Assembly: GCA_913062815.1 (NCBI GenBank)
Contig: CAJXWZ010000008.1
Coordinates: forward strand, 114,761 to 178,760
Direction of reading: 5' to 3'
Origin: an uncultured Colwellia sp.
Lineage (GTDB): Bacteria > Pseudomonadota > Gammaproteobacteria > Enterobacterales > Alteromonadaceae
Length of the DNA: 64,000 nucleotides
The notes under the pieces are model-generated. The model worked only from the letters and a program-made list of their open reading frames with translations, did not search any database and had not been told where the DNA came from. A program made the position numbers and the translations under genes. This document shows, in pieces, positions 17,845 through 26,240 of the stretch; the stretch's first letter is position 1, and every line of letters starts with the position of its first letter.

Positions 17845-17881
17845 AAGCAGATGGCTTACTTTAAAGTATAACCATCTGCTT
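17845..17881 (-). terminator. Strong intrinsic terminator after the PEP-CTERM gene
   Basis: AAGCAGATGG (17845-17854) and CCATCTGCTT (17872-17881) are perfect 10-bp arms. The loop itself holds the palindrome TACTTTAAAGTA. On the minus strand the stem is followed by a TTTTTT run, as expected for rho-independent termination of the nuclease/PEP-CTERM transcript. Confidence 0.85.
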
Positions 17882-17966
17882 GAATAACTTTATTTTTACT
17901 AAAAAGTTATCTATTTGGACTAAGTAATAAATTACCTGTCTATATTTTTATCCTGTATCACTGCGA

Positions 17967-18491
17967 TTAACGAATGAAACGTTTTCTACTCATTACCGCT
18001 AATGCTAACAGAAGTATCAGCCAAGTCGCTGGTTCTGGTACTGCTTGCACTGAAGCAGTGCTTGAACTATCAACAATGACAGGAAAGAAACCACCTTCAT
18101 AAAATTCGACTCCTGTAAAAGCAAAACCTGAAAAGCCCTCAGCTAAAGCTGTTAGGTTAAAGCTAGCCAAATTAAAGTTACCACTCGGTAATGGATCAAG
18201 ATCTAAAAACGAAAAGGCGATATAACCATCAAATGCATTTACTTCAAAAAAACCAAATGGATTTGTAAAAAACAAATCACTCATTAAACTGAACTCATCA
18301 TAAGAAAACAAAGATGAGTCATAGGTTAAACTGAAACTAAATGTATCAGTAAAATCAAAATCCTGAGCATTAATTTCAATGCTAACAGTATCACCAATAG
18401 CAACAACATCATTCGTTGTATCAAGTGTGATTAAACCAGCATTGGCATTAAAACCAATCATCAGTACCAACATCATAAAAAACTTCTTCAT
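17967..18491 (-). CDS. PEP-CTERM protein with a cohesin-like domain
   Basis: A 174-residue exported protein. It has a signal peptide (about 1-18) and ends with a PEP-CTERM sorting signal: VPEPATWLILLLA followed by a basic tail RKRFIR, recognised by exosortase. Residues about 22-145 form a beta-sandwich with cohesin-type pattern: VVAIGDTVSIEINAQDF, FSFSLTYDSSLFSYDEF, and a late FNLASFNLTALAEGFSGF. Cohesins bind dockerins, and the gene directly upstream encodes an exported nuclease with a dockerin-like C-terminus. The pair is separated by 38 bp and shares a terminator. Anchoring of the nuclease through this protein is an inference. An exosortase would have to be encoded elsewhere. Confidence 0.85.
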   Translation of the reverse strand: MKKFFMMLVLMIGFNANAGLITLDTTNDVVAIGDTVSIEINAQDFDFTDTFSFSLTYDSSLFSYDEFSLMSDLFFTNPFGFFEVNAFDGYIAFSFLDLDPLPSGNFNLASFNLTALAEGFSGFAFTGVEFYEGGFFPVIVDSSSTASVQAVPEPATWLILLLALAVMSRKRFIR

Positions 18492-18529
18492 AGGTATTTC
18501 CTTTTCTTTTTATATTTATAATTCTTTAA

Positions 18530-21500
18530 CTAAGGTGCACAACGATAATTAGTACACAATGTCATCATTACTCGCGCATCTAAGATATTGATAGTGCTAT
18601 CCGCGTTCAAATCGAATACAGCATCAATTGCTTCTCTTGCTTGCATAGCACGCATAAAGCCTCGTACATCGTTAATATCAACATCTAAATCACCGTCCCA
18701 ATCACCTCTTACCGCAGCCACTGACAAGTCAAAAGTGGCTATAACAGGATCATGATCTGACATGCGAAAGGCATCATCGGCATATAAGCTAGTGAGCTGC
18801 GCATCTGTTTTCTTTTCAGTGTTATAGTCTAGGTAAAAAGGCTCGTCGGCATTGATGTGCCACTCAATGGCATCGACCGCTTTAGCAGCTAGCGAGGCAT
18901 TGGCTAAGGCATGATCTAAGTAACCTACTTCACCGCCATAACTATATGAATACGCGTGTTGACCGCCAAACTGCTGAATAAGGTTGGTGTAGTTATTGTC
19001 GGTAAATTGCTTAATCGGGTCTTCTTTCGCGTAAGCATTCAAATCGCCAATCACTAACACGTCAGCTTGCTGGCTTAGGATCTCATTAGTATTTACCCAA
19101 TTAATAATTTCACTGGCCTGGGCAATTCTTCGTGCATTAAAACATGCTTGGCCATCACCCTGATCTTGATCAGCGCCAGATGCTGAACTACAACCTCCTT
19201 TAGATTTGAAATGATTAACCACTACCGTTAATTGCTCAGCATTACTCGTTAAGCTAAAGATTTGCGCTAACGCAGGGCGATTAAATATGCCATTACTATT
19301 TACCAGTGCATCCCCTACTAAAGAGACTTTCTCAGGTTGATAAATGAACGCCACCGCAATAGCATCAGTGCCTATAGCACCACCAATGTTGACATAATCG
19401 TATCTACCTTCACCGGCAATAGCATTTAACCGGTTAACTAAATCAGCTAGGGTACTGAAACTGTCAACACCATCATTTTCTATTTCCATCAAGCCAACAA
19501 TATCGGCATCAATGGTAAGAATAGCGGCAACAGCTTTCGCGATTTGGCGCTCAAACTCTATAGCATTATCTGCACCACGAGAGGTTGGGAAGCCCCCTCC
19601 TTGTCCATCGCCATTAAAGAGGTTCAATAAATTCATGCTCGCCACTTTAATATTACCATTGGCAATAGTAGGCGTATGCTCTCTCACATTCGTATTACTA
19701 AAGACCGGAGATTGGCTTGGCACCACACGGTAGTTGCTATAGCTGTAATCTAAAACACCAATGAGTGAGGTAACCTTATCGCCTAAACGTACAGAATTAC
19801 TGGCAGCTAATTCACCATTAGGATAAATAATGCTTTCAGGATAAGAGCCATTGATTGCATCGTCTAACAATACGTAGTTCAGCTCGTTTTCTGCTTTTTG
19901 AGCAATTGCTTCAGGAGAATTAGGTGCATATAGGTTTGTTGGAATATAACGTAAACCATTAGAAAGGCTTAGCTCGCCATATTTTCCTAGGTTATAGGTA
20001 TCAGTAACCGTTAAAGGCGTACTAAGCTGAACATACATGCCCTCTAATGCTTCTGATGCCATGGCTGAATTGAAAGGTAATATCAAATTTGTGGCGGTAA
20101 CACTTGTCTCACCACAATCGAGTATTGATTCACTTGCCGTGATTTGAGTTCTACCGTAATACTCAGACACGCCACCAACAACACGAACAATACGACCTTG
20201 TGCTGGTTGTTCACTTGAATAAACAAAAATACCTTCAGATGTTAAGGCATCATCATCCATGTCAGTTGCTTCTTCTTGTAGAAAAAATCCGTTCAAGTGG
20301 GAGAATGAAGCGGTAACTACACCTTCTACAACATGCGTTTCATTCAACATTGCAGAGGCATCACCGTTGCCTTGAATGGCATGAATAAAGGTTGCAGATT
20401 CTGTACATAAGCCCAGTTCAACAGTTGGCTCTTCTTCATTGCCACCGCCATCTCCGCCTCCGCCGGTATCTCCACCGCCATCACTAGAGTGGCTACCTAA
20501 ATGTTCAAAGGTATCTTTAGCATATCCGTCCCATTCTATCGCAGGATCAAAGGCGTCAGAAACTTCTAGGTCGCCAGAAACAACACTGCTTTTTCTTACC
20601 AAAGTATTATCTTGTGTACTTTGTAGGTCACTGCCCCACTGACTACCAGGGTCTTCACCAATACGTCCAAAAGAATCAACAACATCTGCACCTTTATAAA
20701 GTACGTACGCATCATCACCATTATGACTTAAGGAACCAGATATTTGATTCGCTAATGCTTGTAATGTCTCATTGGCCGAGCTGTGTACAATAACAAACGT
20801 GCTGTTAGCTGCGATAACACCTGATAGGTTTATATCTGAGCCACTAGTACCACCGTTACTAAATCTTGATAATCTATAGCTTTCACTGCCTAAATCGATA
20901 TCGTTGTTAGTTCCGTTAAATAATTCAATTGCTTTGTTATTACTGCTACCTTCAATATATTCCGAGATAATAATTGCACCAGTACCTGTGCCTGGTTCAC
21001 TACCATTGTCACCATCGCCTGGTTCAGGTTCTGCATCACCAGTACAGCTCTCTGCGCCAAATATCGTGGCGACCCAGTCTGGATTATCAATATATGGATT
21101 ACGGTTGCCCTGAAATTCATAAATTGCATCATTACGAGCTGCTTCTGCTGTGCTAACAGGGTCAGCATTGTGCCACTCAATTAATCGGCAAAGTTTTCCT
21201 AAGGCGGCTTCTCCTGTCGACGTTAAGCGATCGAGTACTTGTAGGTCTGGCGTATTGTCTCCTGCCTCGCCTTCATAACGCGTGTCCATATAGAACACCA
21301 TACGTGCAACGTCACCTTTTACCGCATCTCTAGGTTCAAATGAATCGCCATCAACGCTATTATCAGGTGCTTCAGCCAGTGGCGTATCACTGTTGTCAAA
21401 ATCTAAATTGCCGCGAGAAGAATTGACCGAGATATCCGTCGGTCTTAAATGATGAATGTCTGAATAACCTTCTTGGCTTGTACTTGGAAAGCCATGACTT

Positions 21501-22555
21501 TTTGCCCACACATGCTCTCTATTCCAATTGTCAGGATCAGTACTTTGCGTGCCACTGCCGTTAGACATTTTGGCGATAGAAGTGCCTTTATATAACAAAA
21601 TTACATTATCAGCATTCTGTGGATCTTCATCTGTTTTTGTCAGTGCAGTCCAAACTTCTGAATAGCTTAAATTTTTATGTCCTTGACTAATAACATTTGA
21701 GATTGCTGTTTTAATTTCACCAACACTCAATTCACTGGCGATCGCAGTTGTGACACTGGCATAGTAAGCCGTGTCATCAAAGGTAGTTGCATCGGCTATT
21801 TTGGCTAAATCAGGGCAATTAAAACAAGCACCCGAAATAGTGCCTTCACTGCCGCCATCGCCACCATCACCACCATCACCACCATCACCACCATCGCCGC
21901 CATCACCACCATCGCCGCCATCACCGGGGCTACTGAAAGGAAAAGGCGTTGCTGCCGTTGCGTTTGTCGACTCACCATCTAAAGCATTTTTACCACTAAA
22001 TTCCCAACTAGCAATGGCAAAATTACTACCATCAGGACCGGTACTAACATTGCGATGTGCCCAGCCATCTAAGAACTCCCATGCTTGCCCTGAGCCATCT
22101 ACATCAATATCACCAAAAGTATCGACCACTGCACCATCGCAAAACAATTCAACAGCATCATCACCGTTGATGTTTGCGGAGCTATGGGTGTAATTAGGAC
22201 TGAAGCTAAAAAATTCATTAAATTTTGTGCTTTCTGAGGCTATGTATAGATAATCTCCAGCACTTGCTGAAACCGCAGGAAAGGTAAACTCTTGCCCATC
22301 AGAGCCACCGCCATTATTTGCAGAGCCAACGCCACAGCGGCTTAAATCTGCTATATCATTTGCTACATAAATTTGAATTACTTTAGGTAGACCACCAGTT
22401 AGCGGGCCGTCTACTACACCACTTAATACAAGTTCACTTGCATAAGTTAACGGTGAAAAGGCCATCATTGCTAATGCTGAATATTTAATCCCACTTTTTG
22501 TGACTAACTTCTGCTGAAGCTGTTTAAACCGTGAGGCAATAATTTGTTGTTTCAT
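18530..22555 (-). CDS. Exported two-nuclease fusion: endonuclease I + ExeM/NucH-type nuclease, with dockerin-like C-terminus
   Basis: A 1341-residue exported protein. After an N-terminal signal (residues about 1-39) comes a lamin-tail-like beta domain (about 40-205) and a (GGD)n linker (about 210-235). An endonuclease I domain follows (about 255-505), with His348 in NREHVWAKSHG and DIHHLRPTD at 367-375. A second lamin-tail domain (about 524-690), a Gly-rich linker, and the OB-like ExeM domain (about 715-820) come next. The endonuclease/exonuclease/phosphatase domain (about 967-1275) has VASMNLLNLF, GLMEIEND, VIGDLNAY and SDHDPVIATF, all catalytic blocks present. Residues 1281-1341 hold two Ca-binding repeats, DWDGDLDVDINDV and DLNADSTINILDA, as in type I dockerins. 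ExeM relatives are usually shorter (near 870 residues) and have one nuclease. It probably degrades extracellular DNA for phosphate or nucleosides. Confidence 0.9.
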   Translation of the reverse strand: MKQQIIASRFKQLQQKLVTKSGIKYSALAMMAFSPLTYASELVLSGVVDGPLTGGLPKVIQIYVANDIADLSRCGVGSANNGGGSDGQEFTFPAVSASAGDYLYIASESTKFNEFFSFSPNYTHSSANINGDDAVELFCDGAVVDTFGDIDVDGSGQAWEFLDGWAHRNVSTGPDGSNFAIASWEFSGKNALDGESTNATAATPFPFSSPGDGGDGGDGGDGGDGGDGGDGGDGGSEGTISGACFNCPDLAKIADATTFDDTAYYASVTTAIASELSVGEIKTAISNVISQGHKNLSYSEVWTALTKTDEDPQNADNVILLYKGTSIAKMSNGSGTQSTDPDNWNREHVWAKSHGFPSTSQEGYSDIHHLRPTDISVNSSRGNLDFDNSDTPLAEAPDNSVDGDSFEPRDAVKGDVARMVFYMDTRYEGEAGDNTPDLQVLDRLTSTGEAALGKLCRLIEWHNADPVSTAEAARNDAIYEFQGNRNPYIDNPDWVATIFGAESCTGDAEPEPGDGDNGSEPGTGTGAIIISEYIEGSSNNKAIELFNGTNNDIDLGSESYRLSRFSNGGTSGSDINLSGVIAANSTFVIVHSSANETLQALANQISGSLSHNGDDAYVLYKGADVVDSFGRIGEDPGSQWGSDLQSTQDNTLVRKSSVVSGDLEVSDAFDPAIEWDGYAKDTFEHLGSHSSDGGGDTGGGGDGGGNEEEPTVELGLCTESATFIHAIQGNGDASAMLNETHVVEGVVTASFSHLNGFFLQEEATDMDDDALTSEGIFVYSSEQPAQGRIVRVVGGVSEYYGRTQITASESILDCGETSVTATNLILPFNSAMASEALEGMYVQLSTPLTVTDTYNLGKYGELSLSNGLRYIPTNLYAPNSPEAIAQKAENELNYVLLDDAINGSYPESIIYPNGELAASNSVRLGDKVTSLIGVLDYSYSNYRVVPSQSPVFSNTNVREHTPTIANGNIKVASMNLLNLFNGDGQGGGFPTSRGADNAIEFERQIAKAVAAILTIDADIVGLMEIENDGVDSFSTLADLVNRLNAIAGEGRYDYVNIGGAIGTDAIAVAFIYQPEKVSLVGDALVNSNGIFNRPALAQIFSLTSNAEQLTVVVNHFKSKGGCSSASGADQDQGDGQACFNARRIAQASEIINWVNTNEILSQQADVLVIGDLNAYAKEDPIKQFTDNNYTNLIQQFGGQHAYSYSYGGEVGYLDHALANASLAAKAVDAIEWHINADEPFYLDYNTEKKTDAQLTSLYADDAFRMSDHDPVIATFDLSVAAVRGDWDGDLDVDINDVRGFMRAMQAREAIDAVFDLNADSTINILDARVMMTLCTNYRCAP
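21850..21926 (-). repeat. 9-bp tandem repeat encoding a Gly-Gly-Asp linker
   Basis: About eight near-identical copies of a 9-bp unit (plus-strand CCACCATCA, with CCGCCATCG-type variants) lie inside the nuclease gene and encode (GDGGDGGD)-type residues 210-235. Being a multiple of three, copy-number change alters linker length without breaking the frame. It links the first lamin-tail-like domain to the endonuclease I domain. Confidence 0.85.
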
Positions 22556-23037
22556 ATTACTCTTCCGTTTATTTATTGTTGTTTTACCGAGAATTTATAT
22601 TTTTGCTCAACCGCCATTGCACATATATTTACTGCTTAAGCGCGCAAGTCGCACAACAGACTAGAACATGACCAAATGGTCAAGTCAACAGGCAAACCTA
22701 TCCCTATAGAATATTTTTTGTACATAGAAGCCGTCAAAAACATTAACATATAGTTAATAATGTTAATAGTATGTTTATTGAGCAATAATCAAAAAATGAT
22801 TAAGCCTAGATGATATCCACAAAACAAAAACAATTAAATCGCTTTATAAACAATCAATAAGCAACATATACAACAACACAATTATCATTTATGTTTATGA
22901 CAATTTAATGAAAAGAATAATTTTCTAACAATGAAAAATATTTCTTGCTTATAAGCAAGAATGAAACAACTTTTTGATTGACCGTATAGTCAATCATGGA
23001 AGGGCGTTATATTTACTGGATAGAACAAACAGGAAAG
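22556..23037. other. AT-rich gap upstream of the nuclease gene
   Basis: About 480 bp between the dctP terminator and the nuclease start. It must hold the nuclease promoter. A ribosome site is weak near 22560. I see runs rich in A and T and several short inverted words (for example TTGCTTATAAGCAAG near 22947-22961), but no gene, and no sequence I can name. The length and low GC fit either a long regulatory region or a residue of an insertion event. Confidence 0.5.
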
Positions 23038-23063
23038 AAGGTAGCTTTTTCAAAAGCTACCTT
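23038..23063 (-). terminator. Terminator hairpin after dctP
   Basis: AAGGTAGCTTTT (23038-23049) and AAAAGCTACCTT (23052-23063) are perfect 12-bp arms with a two-base loop. The hairpin lies 14 bp beyond the dctP stop on its transcribed strand, so dctP appears to be its own transcript. The T run behind it is poor. Confidence 0.7.
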
Positions 23064-23076
23064 AAGTGAAAATAGA

Positions 23077-24150
23077 TTATCTTTTATCACTGGTATCTAG
23101 ATAGGTACGATCAGACAAGTTAGTCCAAGCGCGTACTTTTGCTTGGTATTCACTTTGTGATTTCAGTATTTCTGCCGTCATCGGGTCTTTTGCGGCAAAC
23201 TCTTTTAGCAAAGCAGCATTGGTATCTTTAATCGCTGTCATCACTGACTCAGGAAAAGAGCGCATTTTAACGTTTGGGTAGTCTTTCGCTAAGGTTGCTA
23301 AATTCTTACCACTTTCATGGTATGACTGTGCATACATGTCATAAGCAGCAGCTTTCATCGCTACGGTAAGGATTTTCTGAAGATCCTTAGGCAACTTGTT
23401 ATAGGCTTTTTCATTAACCATAAACTGTAATTCAGCCGCTGGCTCATGCCAGCCAGTATAAAAATAAGGCGCTACTTTATGAAAACCCATACGCAAGTCT
23501 AAAGATGGACCTACCCACTCAAGCGCATCAATGGTGTTACGCTCTAACGCGGTATAAAGCTCACCTGATGGGATATTGGTAGGTTTTGCCCCTAACTTTG
23601 CCAATACCTCACCAGCAAAACCAGGAATACGCATTTTTAAACCTTTTAAGTCTTCAACTGAGTTAATTTCTTTTTTAAACCAGCCGCCCATTTGATTACC
23701 GGTATTTCCGCCAGGAAAAGATAAGATACCGTATGGGCTATAGACTTTTTCCATGAGCTCCATGCCGCCGCCGTAATAAAACCAAGCGTACTGTTCTGGC
23801 GTAGTCATACCAAAAGGGACAGTGGTAAAGAACAAACTGTTGAAGTTTTTGCCTTTCCAATAATATGAAGCGGAATGCCCCATTTGATAACGACCCGTTT
23901 TTACGAAATCAAAAATACCTAAGGGTGATTTATGCCTGTTGGCTGAATCGATGCGAATGAGCAAACGCCCCCCAGACATTTCTTCAACCATTTTAGCCAT
24001 ACTCTTAGTCGCTTCACCAAAAATAGGAAAATTTGGCCCCCATGTTTCGGCAAGTTTCCAGCGGTATACTTTACCGTCTGCAGCAGAAACAACACCTGAG
24101 AGTACTAGCGACAATATAATGATTTGGCTCAGCCAAAATAGTTTTTTCAT
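23077..24150 (-). CDS. dctP: TRAP transporter substrate-binding protein, TakP-like (DctP)
   Basis: A 357-residue periplasmic binding protein with a signal peptide (about 1-23). I start it at the ATG at 24150 (MKKLFWLSQ), which has AAGGAAAATGG upstream. The upstream in-frame sequence is not signal-like. The mature part matches the TakP subgroup: TWGPNFPIFGEA, GHSASYYWKGK, FFTTVPFGM, LKMRIPGFAGEVL and IDALEWVGP. TakP-type proteins bind alpha-keto acids or lactate-like hydroxy acids, with the RIPG Arg holding the carboxylate. Its permease genes dctQM lie beyond the nuclease/PEP-CTERM pair. A CrbR-like dyad sits 74 bp upstream. Confidence 0.9.
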   Translation of the reverse strand: MKKLFWLSQIIILSLVLSGVVSAADGKVYRWKLAETWGPNFPIFGEATKSMAKMVEEMSGGRLLIRIDSANRHKSPLGIFDFVKTGRYQMGHSASYYWKGKNFNSLFFTTVPFGMTTPEQYAWFYYGGGMELMEKVYSPYGILSFPGGNTGNQMGGWFKKEINSVEDLKGLKMRIPGFAGEVLAKLGAKPTNIPSGELYTALERNTIDALEWVGPSLDLRMGFHKVAPYFYTGWHEPAAELQFMVNEKAYNKLPKDLQKILTVAMKAAAYDMYAQSYHESGKNLATLAKDYPNVKMRSFPESVMTAIKDTNAALLKEFAAKDPMTAEILKSQSEYQAKVRAWTNLSDRTYLDTSDKR

Positions 24151-24223
24151 TCCATTTTCCTTATTTTTGTTCTTTTTTATTTCTATTAACTTATCAATAC
24201 CAACGAGAAACATTAAAGTAAAT

Positions 24224-24237
24224 TCCACTTTAGTCTA
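24224..24237 (-). promoter_or_regulatory. Candidate operator upstream of dctP
   Basis: On the minus strand TAGACTAAAGTGGA, 74 bp before the dctP ATG. It matches 12 of 14 positions of the dyad TAGACTAAAGTCTA found upstream of crbR (51188-51201). A shared regulator is inferred. The site also overlaps the intergenic 3' boundary of ubiA, where only one promoter (for dctP) is needed. Confidence 0.55.
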
Positions 24238-24239
24238 CA

Positions 24240-25103
24240 TTACAAATACTCAATAAAAATACCAATAAACACGACCATCCCAACCCAGTGATTATGCAAA
24301 AAAGCTTGAAAGCACTTATCACGCTCTCTATTAACAATAAGCATTTGCTGATAGGCAAACAAACCTGCGGCAATAACTAAACTTAGCTGGAAGGGCCAAC
24401 CAAAAGCTAATTGCTCACCAACAGTAAATAACAAGCCAAGTACCAATAATTGTAAAAAACCGACGATGCGTTTATCTTTTTCACCAAATAAAATGGCTGT
24501 AGATTTCACACCTATCTTTACATCATCATTTTTATCTACCATGGCATACATAGTGTCATAAGCAACTGTCCAGAGTAAATTTGCCGTGAAAAGAAGCCAA
24601 GCAATTTGAGTGACTTCGCCTTGTGCCTCTGAAAAGGCCATTATCATACCCCAGCTAAAAGCAGCACCCAATACAACTTGTGGCAGTTGCGTATAACGCT
24701 TCATAAATGGGTATGTAGCAGCTAATGCTAAAGCTACGGTTGACAAGTAAATGGTGCTCCAACTCAACGTTAATACCAGACCTAAAGCAATACCTATCAA
24801 CAAACCAAATAAATTGATCGCTTCTTCTTTACTCATTAAACCTGACACTAATGGTCTATTTTTAGTACGTTCAACATTACCGTCAATTTTCATATCGGCA
24901 ATATCGTTGATCACACAACCAGCGCTACGCATTACAAACACCCCTAAACTAAAGATCACAAGCAAGTGCAAACTAGGCCAACCATCCGTCGCAATCCAAA
25001 GAGCCCAATAAGTTGGCCATAATAATAGGTATGTGCCAATAGGCTTGTCCATGCGCGTAATTAACTTAATCGCTAACCATTTCTTTCTTAACTGACTAAG
25101 CAT
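24240..25103 (-). CDS. ubiA: 4-hydroxybenzoate octaprenyltransferase
   Basis: A 287-residue polytopic membrane enzyme. Both Asp-rich Mg-prenyl-diphosphate motifs are present: [10 protein letters not shown] with ERTKNRPL, and [12 protein letters not shown]. UbiA transfers the octaprenyl chain to 4-hydroxybenzoate, the first membrane step of ubiquinone synthesis. It overlaps the end of ubiC by 8 bp and is therefore translationally coupled to it, so the two early steps of the pathway are made together. Length is that of E. coli UbiA (290). Confidence 0.95.
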   Translation of the reverse strand: MLSQLRKKWLAIKLITRMDKPIGTYLLLWPTYWALWIATDGWPSLHLLVIFSLGVFVMRSAGCVINDIADMKIDGNVERTKNRPLVSGLMSKEEAINLFGLLIGIALGLVLTLSWSTIYLSTVALALAATYPFMKRYTQLPQVVLGAAFSWGMIMAFSEAQGEVTQIAWLLFTANLLWTVAYDTMYAMVDKNDDVKIGVKSTAILFGEKDKRIVGFLQLLVLGLLFTVGEQLAFGWPFQLSLVIAAGLFAYQQMLIVNRERDKCFQAFLHNHWVGMVVFIGIFIEYL

Positions 25104-25683
25104 TGTTGCACTCTAAATCAATAGCATTTTGGTAGGCATGAGCTTTGGGTAGAAACACTTCAGCAACCATTAACGGCTTATTTTCTAATACGAAAATAGA
25201 GCGCCTTCCCCATAAACTGTGCTCAGCGGATTGCTGTAAATCATCTGCGAGTTGAAACACTGAACTATTTTCATTAAATTCTGCTACTTCGATTGCCTGA
25301 CGTTCAAGTGATGGATTATTAAATAACACTTGCCCAAGTGATTGACTACCTAAATCGGCTAACACTTGTTCTGCCCCTGTCAGACTTGATAAAGGCAATA
25401 AACTACGAGCAAAAACGTGGGGCTGTTCATCACAATAAAGTAATACTTCTCTGACGAGTACAGGCTCTCCTGCAGGGATAAGATTGACAGATTCACTTTC
25501 AAGACAACACTCTATTTTTTGGCCCAGTAATTCAACCCTAAAATGCTGGCAATGAGCTTTCAACCTTGCAGTAAGCGAGTCTGGGTCTAGCAACCAGCTA
25601 TTCAAATTATTAGATAAAGAATATGCTTTGGCATCACGCCAATAGCCAGATAAGGTAACGGGAAATAGAGATTGCAAATTCAT
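25096..25683 (-). CDS. ubiC: Chorismate lyase
   Basis: A 195-residue enzyme matching Ubi[17 protein letters not shown] near the N-terminus, [25 protein letters not shown] in the middle with the product-binding Arg, and [23 protein letters not shown] at the end. It removes pyruvate from chorismate to give 4-hydroxybenzoate. It is the first gene of the ubiCA pair. The promoter must lie in the 179-bp gap shared with the divergent FliL-like gene. Confidence 0.93.
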   Translation of the reverse strand: MNLQSLFPVTLSGYWRDAKAYSLSNNLNSWLLDPDSLTARLKAHCQHFRVELLGQKIECCLESESVNLIPAGEPVLVREVLLYCDEQPHVFARSLLPLSSLTGAEQVLADLGSQSLGQVLFNNPSLERQAIEVAEFNENSSVFQLADDLQQSAEHSLWGRRSIFVLENKPLMVAEVFLPKAHAYQNAIDLECNNA

Positions 25684-25862
25684 AAACTAAAAGCCAAATT
25701 AAAATCGAAGTGATGATAGCATTGTTTTAAACGGAACTCATTTTACCTAGTAATTTAAACACTAAAAAAATTAAAAATTATTCAGGAAAAAATTAAAATT
25801 CAGGTTATGATAAGAGGTATAGATTCACTTTTAAACTTATCTACACTCAAGAAATAATCATT

Positions 25863-26240
25863 ATGCTTAAATATTTAATAATTTTATCTTTTTTCATTGT
25901 TTCGCTTTCAAGCAAAGCTGCTGATTATGCTTATTATGGCTTTGAACCCGATATCATCACCAATTATGTCGCTGTAAAAAAGAAAATGGGCTTTGTCCGC
26001 TTAACGGTGGAGTTAATGGTACCCGGTGATAGTTTAGAGATTGTAGAGCACCATTCTCCATTGTTACGCGATGCCATTATTGACATCATAGGTAAGCAAC
26101 CTGAAGCGAAGGTAAAGTCGATTAAAGGGCGCTCTGAAATACAGTTAAAATGTGAAGAACAAGTAAAAGCATTATTGACAAAAGAAACAGGTAAACCGTT
26201 GATAAAAAAATTACTGTTTACTCAGTGGCTTGATAACTAA
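25863..26240 (+). CDS. FliL-like exported protein, away from flagellar genes
   Basis: A 125-residue protein with a signal-like N-terminus (about 1-20, ending SSKAA). The rest matches the FliL C-terminal domain: PDIITNYVAVKKKMGFVRLTVELMV is split by short strands, then HSPLLRDAIIDIIG and a final KKLLFTQWL. FliL is a stator-associated flagellar protein, but no flagellar gene lies near. The gene is divergent from ubiCA. Its TAA overlaps the stop of glpG by 3 bases. The role of this orphan is unknown. Confidence 0.75.
   Translation: MLKYLIILSFFIVSLSSKAADYAYYGFEPDIITNYVAVKKKMGFVRLTVELMVPGDSLEIVEHHSPLLRDAIIDIIGKQPEAKVKSIKGRSEIQLKCEEQVKALLTKETGKPLIKKLLFTQWLDN

Noticed and set aside
21850..21926. 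Possible CRISPR or satellite array
   Set aside because: The 9-bp units lie in frame inside the nuclease gene and have no unique spacers.
21771..22193. Plus-strand frame rich in Pro-Ser (PPSPPS)
   Set aside because: It is the antisense of the Gly-Asp linker and lamin-tail region of the nuclease gene, with no ribosome site.
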